DNA from: Tissierella pigra
GTDB lineage: Bacteria; Bacillota; Clostridia; Tissierellales; Tissierellaceae
Length of the DNA: 64,000 nt
NCBI RefSeq assembly: GCF_009695605.1
Contig: NZ_VUNQ01000010.1
Coordinates: forward strand, 1 to 64,000
Reading direction: 5' to 3'
Shown in pieces: positions 58,040 through 64,000 of the stretch. The first letter of the stretch is position 1, and every line of letters begins with the position of its first letter. The notes beneath the pieces were generated by a model. The model did not search any database. It was not told where the DNA came from and worked only from the letters and a program-made list of their open reading frames with translations. The position numbers were made by a program, and so were the translations under genes.

Positions 58040-58612
58040 TTATAGTCTAATATCAATACCTTTTCCTTTCTCTTTCTCATTTATATCTTTAGGGGTATTT
58101 CCTTTATTTTTACCACCATTTTTATTATAATCTGATTCAACCTTATTTACTGCTTCCATAAGATATTCTCCATAGATTTGGTCACCTTTGTCCAAGGCTA
58201 TTTTTGCCTCTACCTTAGATTCCAATATTATATCTCTAGCTTCCCTTTCAGTTTTAGCAGCTTTTACTCTATTTTCTATTTCTTTACGTCTTTTATTGGC
58301 TTGTACAGCCTTTTCTAGTCTATCTGGAGCTTTTTCCATAATCATAGCTCTTTCTTCTGCTGTAATTTCTTCTCCCCTTGCAATTTTCCTAGCTATTTTA
58401 TCTAATATTATAGACTCATATATTCCTTTATACATATTACCCTCAGAACTTTGAGGTCCTTCTAATTTTTCATTTTTATCTTGTCTTATATTTGCTCTAA
58501 ATATATTCTGTCCCGACATGATAATTTTACTATTCCAAGGCTTAAATCCTATGTTTTTTTTATTATTTTGCATAAAGTTATTAGTATTAAATTGATTCCC
58601 TGTTATTTTCAT
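58040..58612 (-). CDS. Unknown charged helical protein
   Basis: Not recognised. It has about 190 residues. The N-terminal 60 residues are Asn/Gln-rich and disordered. The middle is a long, highly charged helical stretch (ILDKIARKIARGEEITAEER to about 165) likely to form a coiled coil. The tail is Gly/Asn/Lys-rich. No signal peptide or membrane helix. The ATG at 58612 follows GGGTGAGA; an ATG 18 bases earlier has no site. It has its own terminator and stands alone. Confidence 0.7.
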   Translation of the reverse strand: MKITGNQFNTNNFMQNNKKNIGFKPWNSKIIMSGQNIFRANIRQDKNEKLEGPQSSEGNMYKGIYESIILDKIARKIARGEEITAEERAMIMEKAPDRLEKAVQANKRRKEIENRVKAAKTEREARDIILESKVEAKIALDKGDQIYGEYLMEAVNKVESDYNKNGGKNKGNTPKDINEKEKGKGIDIRL

Positions 58613-58699
58613 ATTCTCACCCTTTCCCATATATTATCTGCCTTATATTATATATCGGCACAACGGAAAGTAGTTTAATCTTAATTTCTAACTAATTTT

Positions 58700-58733
58700 A
58701 AGGCGTCTATTTTTATTACAAAATAGACGCCTT
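58700..58733. terminator. Hairpin downstream of the TldE gene
   Basis: AAGGCGTCTATTTT and its complement form a 14-bp stem with a six-base loop, 30 bases past the stop at 58763. T-richness is weak on both sides. Confidence 0.6.
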
Positions 58734-58762
58734 TCATCCACCAATTCTATTTTTATATCTTT

Positions 58763-59992
58763 TTAAATATAATCCACTTCTAAGTTAAATACCATAGTCT
58801 TATTGTCTAATAATCCCTTATTTTGAGACTTCCCAACAAAATCATCACCAAACATTGAATATAGTTCACCTGATATTGTAAGTTCAGGAAGTCGTCCCAA
58901 TAGCTTTTCTCCATCAGTTAAGAATGCCAATTGAACAGGTGTCCCAAATACTCCTTCTTGAGTAAAGTCTCCACCTGATGCAATAAGAACTGCTATACCT
59001 AGTTGACCATTTAATAATTCCTTTAAAGTTTTATCGCTAGATTTTACAACAAGATTCCTAGGTGTTAAGGAAGGAACCTTATCATATTCTGATGAAGCAC
59101 TTCCTGTAAGAGGTAAATTAAATTCTGAGGCAGTTTTTTTATCTGTATATGGAGTTATTATCTTACCATTTTCAATTAAGGTGTATCTGTAGTCAGGATT
59201 TACAACACCTTCTGCATCGAAAAATTCAACTCCAGTTAATTCTTCTTCCTCTGCACTTTGATATAATGTAAATTTATCGCTGAACTTTTTCTCTCCTATG
59301 AAGTCTTTAAACAATGAAGCACCTGTTCCTACCTTATATCCGTTCATTTCTTCTATTATTTTCTTTAGAGGCAACATATCATCTGCAAAAAAAACTACAG
59401 GCTGCTTTCCTTTAATAGGCAGTTCTACCTTGTTTCTATAAGCCGTTAAAGTTTCCCTTATATTGTTTAAGATCTTCTCTCTGCTATATTCCCTATCTAC
59501 ATAGCTTGAAAAAGCATCAAATACATTCACAGAATCCTTTTCTTTTATTATAATTGCTGCTGCAACTATTCTATCTATATGAGTTAGATCAACTCCCTTA
59601 TTATTTATTAACTTAGTTTCAAAATCTTGGATATAGATATTATTTGAAAAAATGAAATCTGGAAACTCTTCTCTTAATAATTTAAATAACTCCTCTATTT
59701 CTTTTACCAACTCTTCATGGGATAATACTTCTTTCCTATAGTCAACTTTTTTTACAAGATTAGCAGAGGGCTCATAAGGATAAGGTATTTCAAGCCTTAA
59801 ATTTTCAATTGCTCTTTTTTCCAACTCAGATTCATCTACTTTTCCCACAGCCCCTGCAATACCAATAAATCCATTTTCATACACTCTAAAACCCATTTTA
59901 GTAATATCCTTTTTTCTTACAGATCTTATATTTGATTGAAGAATATTTATACTTATCTCTTTGAAATTACTAATATATTTTTCCTTAATCAT
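58763..59992 (-). CDS. pmbA: TldD/PmbA family protein (TldE-like, inactive partner)
   Basis: The non-metal-binding half of the TldD/TldE heterodimeric protease. It has 409 residues. GLLDNKTMVFNLEVDYI-type C-terminus, GDFTQEGVFGTPVQLAFL and LPLTGSASSEYDKVPS are typical of PmbA; there is no HExxxH motif. It follows tldD by 12 bases. In E. coli the pair opens modified peptides such as microcin B17 and degrades unfolded peptides; no precursor peptide gene is evident here. Confidence 0.9.
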   Translation of the reverse strand: MIKEKYISNFKEISINILQSNIRSVRKKDITKMGFRVYENGFIGIAGAVGKVDESELEKRAIENLRLEIPYPYEPSANLVKKVDYRKEVLSHEELVKEIEELFKLLREEFPDFIFSNNIYIQDFETKLINNKGVDLTHIDRIVAAAIIIKEKDSVNVFDAFSSYVDREYSREKILNNIRETLTAYRNKVELPIKGKQPVVFFADDMLPLKKIIEEMNGYKVGTGASLFKDFIGEKKFSDKFTLYQSAEEEELTGVEFFDAEGVVNPDYRYTLIENGKIITPYTDKKTASEFNLPLTGSASSEYDKVPSLTPRNLVVKSSDKTLKELLNGQLGIAVLIASGGDFTQEGVFGTPVQLAFLTDGEKLLGRLPELTISGELYSMFGDDFVGKSQNKGLLDNKTMVFNLEVDYI

Positions 59993-60004
59993 AGAAATCC
60001 CTCC

Positions 60005-61342
60005 TTACTGTACCGTAATATTTTTTACTCTAATATAAGGACCGCCCATACCTACTGGAAGTGGAAATTGCTCCATTTTCCCACAACCTGATAATGGAAA
60101 GAAAACAATTTCTATTTCATTTGAGATCCCATCGATTTCATATAAAGTCTCCATTACATTGCCACTAATAACTGCAATATTTACAGGCTCTGCAATTTTT
60201 CCATCTCTTATCATATAAGAGATACTAGGTGCTATGGTAAATGTTGACATACCTGCACCATGTCTTATATCCTCAACTAATATACCTTCTTCTACCTCTG
60301 AGATTAGTTCCTCTTTAGTCTTATCTCCAGCTTCAATATAAGTGGTAGTCATTCTCACTATTGGTTCAAACTCAAAATTCATTGCTCTTGCATTACCTGT
60401 TACATTCTCTTTAAGAGATTCAGCGGTTAAACTACTATGAAGTCTCCCTGAAAGAATTCCATCTTTAATAAGATAAGTTTCATTATATTTAGTCCCCTCA
60501 TCATCAAAGGGAACAAATCCACATCCTAAAATATCTCCCCTATCAACTATAGATAAATTATCTACACCTACTTTTTTACCAATAGTCCATTCTCTCATCA
60601 TGGTTTCATCTCCAACCATGAAATCTGCTTCAGATTTATGGCCAAAACTTTCATGAGTGAATACTCCCGTTGCTATAGGTGAGAATATAACAGTGTATTT
60701 TCCTGGTTTAACAGGCTTGGCATCCTTAGTATAAATAATATCTTTATCTATTTTATTTTTAAGTTTTTCGTGTAATAATTTAAGTTCATCAAAATCTGTG
60801 GTAGTCTTGTCATATTTGCTATCTAAAGTCTTACCATCTACATTTATAGAATACCTAAATGCAATAGCACAAGTCTGATAATCAAATATTAAATCTGCAC
60901 CTTTACTGGAAAAAAACTGTTTTGTGATTTTACTGTCAACATATATTGCTCTGCACATTTTTATTTCTTCGGTTTTACTTATAATTGGAAAATATGATTT
61001 CAAAAGAGTAAGTTTTTCTTCTTGACTAATATTTAATATATCATTATCTTGAAAATATAGAAATTCTCCAGTATTGATTTCAAATTTTTTAACAACAGGG
61101 TTTTCATTGATTTTTTCATTTTTCTTAGCCATAAGAGCAAGGTTATCTATTTCTTCTTGAATATTATCTATATCTGTAGTTGAACTGTAGTACCACCTTT
61201 CTCCGTCGAATATTCTAATAAATCCACCCTTATGGTTTCTTTTTAAGTTTTGTCTTAGTTCCTTATTCTCATAAGTAATTTCACTGATAGAAACCTCTTC
61301 TAATCTCACATCTGTATAAAGATTCTCTGGAAAAATATACAT
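60005..61342 (-). CDS. tldD: TldD family zinc metalloprotease subunit
   Basis: The catalytic half of the TldD/TldE protease. It has 445 residues with the zinc motif HESFGH at 229-235 (His230, Glu231, His234) and a C-terminal GCGKMEQFP segment that supplies the Cys ligand. DRGDILGCGFVPFDDEGT and the AMNFEFEPIVRMTTTYIE strand are family features. ATG with AGGGGGG. A good sigma-A promoter lies at 61373-61401. Confidence 0.93.
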   Translation of the reverse strand: MYIFPENLYTDVRLEEVSISEITYENKELRQNLKRNHKGGFIRIFDGERWYYSSTTDIDNIQEEIDNLALMAKKNEKINENPVVKKFEINTGEFLYFQDNDILNISQEEKLTLLKSYFPIISKTEEIKMCRAIYVDSKITKQFFSSKGADLIFDYQTCAIAFRYSINVDGKTLDSKYDKTTTDFDELKLLHEKLKNKIDKDIIYTKDAKPVKPGKYTVIFSPIATGVFTHESFGHKSEADFMVGDETMMREWTIGKKVGVDNLSIVDRGDILGCGFVPFDDEGTKYNETYLIKDGILSGRLHSSLTAESLKENVTGNARAMNFEFEPIVRMTTTYIEAGDKTKEELISEVEEGILVEDIRHGAGMSTFTIAPSISYMIRDGKIAEPVNIAVISGNVMETLYEIDGISNEIEIVFFPLSGCGKMEQFPLPVGMGGPYIRVKNITVQ

Positions 61343-61372
61343 CTAATCCCCCCTAAAGTTTTAGTTGATTAA

Positions 61373-61401
61373 ATATTACCAATATTACAAAATATTGTCA
61401 A
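61373..61401 (-). promoter_or_regulatory. Sigma-A promoter of tldD-pmbA
   Basis: On the minus strand a perfect TTGACA (61401-61396), 17 bases, TAATAT (61378-61373), about 25 bases before the tldD ATG. Confidence 0.75.
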
Positions 61402-61500
61402 TGAACCTTTACTCCGATTTCAATTCCTAATGTACTTCCTTGTTACCTTACAAATTATATATTAGTAGAAAATAAAATATTCTACATTGATTATGTATTA

Positions 61501-61529
61501 TTGTCACTCTTCACAATAAGATATATAAT
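61501..61529 (+). promoter_or_regulatory. Sigma-A promoter of nnrE
   Basis: TTGTCA (61501-61506), 17 bases, a perfect TATAAT (61524-61529), 22 bases before the nnrE start. Confidence 0.75.
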
Positions 61530-61551
61530 AATTTTGAAAGGAGTGTTTTGT

Positions 61552-62220
61552 ATGCTTACCATTACTTGTGAAGAAATGAAGGCTATGGACTGTTATACTA
61601 TAGAAAAAATTGGCATTCCTAGTATAGTTCTAATGGAAAATGCTGCCCTTAAGGTAATTTATAATATTGATTTAAATAAGACCAATAGTTTCAATATAGT
61701 ATGTGGAGTTGGAAACAATGGTGGAGATGGTCTAGCAATAGCTCGTCACCTTATAACAAATGGAAAAGATGTAGATTTATTTATTATTGGAAATTTAGAT
61801 AAAGGAACTAAGGATTTTAATATTAATTTAAACATACTTAAAAATATGGAAGTAAAATTTATTCATGTAACTGGAGAAATGGAGTTAGAATATCTTAAAG
61901 ATTCTCTAGTAAAAAATGATTTGACTATAGATTCAATATTTGGAATTGGATTAACCCGAGAAATTGAGGGCATCTTTAAAAAGGTAATTTCTTTAATTAA
62001 TAGTTATTCCAATAATATCCTTTCAGTTGATATTCCTTCTGGGTTAGATGGTAATACAGGAAATACTCTTGGCATTTCTGTTAAAGCAAACAAGACTATT
62101 ACTTTTCATTTAGTTAAAAAAGGATTACTGGAATCTAAAGAATATACTGGAGAAGTAATAGTAGAATCTATTGGAATACCCAAAAAAGTTACTAATAAAA
62201 TATTGGAAAGGATGGTATAA
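61552..62220 (+). CDS. nnrE: NAD(P)H-hydrate epimerase
   Basis: Repairs the damaged cofactor NAD(P)HX by epimerising its R form. It has 222 residues of YjeF_N Rossmann fold: VCGVGNNGGDGLAIARHL (phosphate loop), FGIGLTREI and SVDIPSGLDGNTG with the catalytic Asp. The C-terminal dehydratase domain that many bacteria fuse to it is missing. The ATG at 61552 follows AAAGGAG; the longer frame upstream overlaps the promoter and is rejected. Confidence 0.93.
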   Translation: MLTITCEEMKAMDCYTIEKIGIPSIVLMENAALKVIYNIDLNKTNSFNIVCGVGNNGGDGLAIARHLITNGKDVDLFIIGNLDKGTKDFNINLNILKNMEVKFIHVTGEMELEYLKDSLVKNDLTIDSIFGIGLTREIEGIFKKVISLINSYSNNILSVDIPSGLDGNTGNTLGISVKANKTITFHLVKKGLLESKEYTGEVIVESIGIPKKVTNKILERMV

Positions 62221-62231
62221 ACCATCCTTTC
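62206..62231. terminator. Bidirectional terminator between nnrE and the AIM24 gene
   Basis: GAAAGGATGGT and ACCATCCTTTC form an 11-bp stem with a four-base loop, overlapping the nnrE stop. Confidence 0.75.
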
Positions 62232-62903
62232 TTATCCTTTAGAGGGTACAAATGGCACTATCCTTGCAGCTAAATTTGATATAGGCATTGATTGGAGAAT
62301 TACTTTACCAGGACCTATTAATCTTACAAGAAATAATCCTTCCCCTCCAAATAGAACATTTTTCATCCCTTTAATTGTTTCTATTTCATATTTTACACTT
62401 TCTTCAAATAAGAATACATGACCTTGATCTACTAACATTACTTCCCCTGAATTTAAGTTATATTCAGTTAAAGATCCATCTGCCTCTAGGAATAAATCTC
62501 CATATCCCGAAAACCTTTGTAAAACAAATCCTTCTCCTCCCAATAAACCTGAGGAAAACTTTTTAGTAAATACAGTTTGAAATTCAACACTGGTTTCTGA
62601 GGCTAGATATGCTGATTTCTGTCCTATTAATATTTGACCCTCCATTTTTATATGTCTTATTGTTCCTGGTAATGATGAAGCAAATACAATTTCTTGATTA
62701 TCTGCTTTTGCTGTATAAAGATTAAAAAACATGCTCTCTCCTGAAAACATTCTAGCTATGCCTTTCATAATACCACCTGATGCAGTTTCAATATCAAATC
62801 CATCTGTCATCCAAGACATAGCTCCTGCACTGGTTTTTATAGTCTCTCCTCTATTAAGTACACATCTGAGTATTGGATAATCCCCTTCTATTGAATATTT
62901 CAT
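62232..62903 (-). CDS. AIM24/TIGR00266 family protein
   Basis: A 223-residue all-beta protein of the AIM24 (tryptophan RNA-binding attenuator-like fold) family. It is recognisable from KTSAGAMSWMTDGFDIET (23-40), FFNLYTA, FFGGEGLFLV-like FGGEGLFLVRLIGPG and the glycine-rich core. The function in bacteria is not established. ATG start; single gene. Confidence 0.9.
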   Translation of the reverse strand: MKYSIEGDYPILRCVLNRGETIKTSAGAMSWMTDGFDIETASGGIMKGIARMFSGESMFFNLYTAKADNQEIVFASSLPGTIRHIKMEGQILIGQKSAYLASETSVEFQTVFTKKFSSGLLGGEGFVLQRFSGYGDLFLEADGSLTEYNLNSGEVMLVDQGHVFLFEESVKYEIETIKGMKNVLFGGEGLFLVRLIGPGKVILQSMPISNLAARIVPFVPSKG

Positions 62904-63019
62904 ATTCCTATCTCCTTTATAAATTATCTTTTTTTGTCTACCTCTATATTTTATATGATTTTTTAAATTTCTTCTATAAATTTATCTTATTCTATAGGTA
63001 AGCTTATTATTTTTTTCTA

Positions 63020-63049
63020 TTGGTCAGCTATTTTAAACTTTAGTATAAT
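63020..63049 (+). promoter_or_regulatory. Promoter of the AhpD-like gene
   Basis: TTGGTC (63020-63025), 18 bases, a perfect TATAAT (63044-63049), about 60 bases before the ATG at 63111. Confidence 0.6.
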
Positions 63050-63110
63050 TAATTAGTAGATTATAACTTTTGGTTTGTATATTTATAAATTTAAATTGGA
63101 GGAATTTAAT

Positions 63111-63461
63111 ATGAAAAGTCCTAGAGAATATTTAGCTGATTTCAATAATGGTATGGCAAGTATTGCAGCAACAAATCCAGAGCAATTATCTGCCTTTGGG
63201 AATTTTGCAGATACTGTATTTAAAGATGGTGCTATTGATTTAAAGAAAAAAGAATTAGTGGCTATTGGTATATCCGTATATAGTAGATGTGAGTATTGCA
63301 TAGTTGGACATGCTTACAATGCTTTAAAAGCTGGTTTAACTAAGGAAGAAATAATGGAAGCTGCAATGGTTGCAATTGCATTTGGTGGTGGTCCATCCCT
63401 TGGTTATACTATAACCTTATTAAAGGATTCATTGGAAGAGTTTGCTAAAGACTTTGAATAA
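63111..63461 (+). CDS. Carboxymuconolactone decarboxylase/AhpD-like protein
   Basis: A 116-residue helical protein of the CMD family with the redox motif CEYCIVGH (Cys60, Cys63, His67). This makes it an AhpD-type alkylhydroperoxidase candidate rather than a decarboxylase. The ATG at 63111 is set by GGAGG; an ATG 36 bases earlier is weaker. It is convergent with rubredoxin across a long palindrome. Its reductant is unknown. Confidence 0.9.
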   Translation: MKSPREYLADFNNGMASIAATNPEQLSAFGNFADTVFKDGAIDLKKKELVAIGISVYSRCEYCIVGHAYNALKAGLTKEEIMEAAMVAIAFGGGPSLGYTITLLKDSLEEFAKDFE

Positions 63462-63466
63462 TATTA

Positions 63467-63510
63467 ATAAATTAAGAAACTACCTAAATTTAGGTAGTTT
63501 CTTAATTTAT
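63467..63510. terminator. 44-base perfect palindrome, bidirectional terminator
   Basis: A continuous inverted repeat without a loop (half starts ATAAATTAAGAAACTACC), centred at 63488/63489, between two convergent genes. Confidence 0.85.
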
Positions 63511-63515
63511 ATGGC

Positions 63516-63677
63516 TTATTTCATTTCCTCAAAAGCCATTTTAGGTTGATTACAAGTAGGACATTTCCAGTCCTCTGGTAAATCTTCAAAAGCTGTATTA
63601 GGGTCTATATCCCGTAGTTTATCTCCTCTTTCTGGTCTATAGGTGTAACCGCATACTGTACATTTATAATTATTCAT
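63516..63677 (-). CDS. Rubredoxin
   Basis: A 53-residue one-iron electron carrier. The two iron-binding pairs are CTVC (6, 9) and CPTC (39, 42), with the usual aromatic residues Y11, Y13 and W37. The ATG at 63677 follows GGAG at eight bases; a 17-codon longer frame is rejected. A likely electron donor for the superoxide reductase at 43503. Confidence 0.97.
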   Translation of the reverse strand: MNNYKCTVCGYTYRPERGDKLRDIDPNTAFEDLPEDWKCPTCNQPKMAFEEMK

Positions 63678-63764
63678 TTTATCATCTCCATATCTATGGT
63701 TTACGCAGATTATATTTTTAATCACCACAATTCTAAAGGATTTTCTACTTTTCTTTAAGTATAT

Positions 63765-63980
63765 TTACAATGTTTTATCTAATGCTTCCTTCAGTATCCT
63801 TGCTTCTTCATCACTAAGAGTAACTCCTTTTCCCATTTTCCCTTCTTCATGATTCCAATCTCTCAAATCAAACTTTGCTGGTCTATTATTCCAACTAACC
63901 TTGTTAAACTCTTTCGTCCAATTTCCTTTTTCTGAAAGCACTGCTATTTTTTCTATTATTTCATATTTTATTTCTGCCAT
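63765..63980 (-). CDS. YdbC family protein (PC4-like)
   Basis: A 71-residue protein of the YdbC/PC4 single-strand nucleic-acid-binding fold. FNKVSWNNRPAKFDLRDWNHEEGKMGKGVTL is close to the whole family signature. A role in transcription or DNA metabolism is inferred from the fold. ATG with AGGAGGC at the right edge of the window. Confidence 0.9.
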   Translation of the reverse strand: MAEIKYEIIEKIAVLSEKGNWTKEFNKVSWNNRPAKFDLRDWNHEEGKMGKGVTLSDEEARILKEALDKTL

Positions 63981-64000
63981 ATTATAGCCTCCTTTTATCT

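Noticed and set aside
58763-61342. TldD/TldE as part of a modified-peptide (RiPP) cluster
   Set aside because: No precursor peptide, cyclodehydratase, radical SAM or exporter gene is adjacent; the pair looks like the general housekeeping protease.
61501-61551. Longer start of nnrE at 61501
   Set aside because: The frame would begin inside the promoter, and a strong AAAGGAG precedes the ATG at 61552.

Overview
The window is AT-rich DNA from a low-GC, endospore-forming, anaerobic Gram-positive bacterium. It carries sporulation genes (spoIIE, spoVT, spoVG, yabP, yabQ and a SpoVB-like flippase), strong AGGAGG-type ribosome binding sites and many GTG/TTG starts. Anaerobe oxygen-defence genes (superoxide reductase, rubredoxin), a sodium-pumping methylmalonyl-CoA decarboxylase and clostridial acyl-CoA genes are also present. 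A member of the Clostridia/Tissierellia is the best fit; genus cannot be fixed from the sequence alone. Almost all of it is chromosomal core. I see no phage, transposase, integrase or CRISPR array.

Layout. 1-6956 (minus strand): lysS, greA, an unknown gene, dusB, coaX, an ECF-type pantothenate transporter and a P1-family peptidase. 7122-14375 (minus): a complete propionate/methylmalonyl-CoA module, mcmA1-mcmA2-meaB-mce-mmdA-mmdD-mmdC-mmdB, behind a good sigma-A promoter. It isomerises succinyl-CoA and methylmalonyl-CoA and decarboxylates the latter while exporting sodium. 14576-35592 (minus): a long block in the same order as the Bacillus subtilis spoVG-ftsH region (spoVG, glmU, prs, pth, mfd, prsA, spoVT, SpoVB-like, mazG, hupB, rqcP, yabP, yabQ, divIC, S1 protein, spoIIE, tilS, hpt, ftsH). 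Three stage-specific promoters can be read here: sigma-H for spoVG, sigma-G for spoVT and a Spo0A-type promoter for spoIIE.

35876-43880: murC (plus), an LCP ligase, hbd-crt, a PAS-PP2C phosphatase, a cobalamin adenosyltransferase (which would serve the B12-dependent mutase), a THUMP methyltransferase and superoxide reductase. 43921-45861: a tyrosine T-box leader, then an unusual 416-base array of structured repeats, then tyrS. The array is the most interesting feature of the window. 45905-52646 (minus): a nucleoside-uptake operon (BmpA lipoprotein, ABC ATPase, two permeases) ending with a cysteine-less dihydrolipoamide-dehydrogenase-like flavoprotein and a nucleoside phosphorylase. 52713-64000: a Crp/Fnr regulator, xpt, an isochorismatase-type hydrolase, a Gfo/Idh dehydrogenase, a threonine-aldolase-like enzyme, an ArsC/Spx protein, two unknown proteins, a TldD/TldE pair, nnrE, an AIM24 protein, an AhpD-like protein, rubredoxin and a YdbC protein.

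Small foldback or dispersed repeats lie in several intergenic gaps (6995-7113, 11118-11196, 12557-12685, 42122-42225), and many convergent genes are separated by long perfect hairpins. Where a Shine-Dalgarno sequence decided the start, the coordinates use that start.
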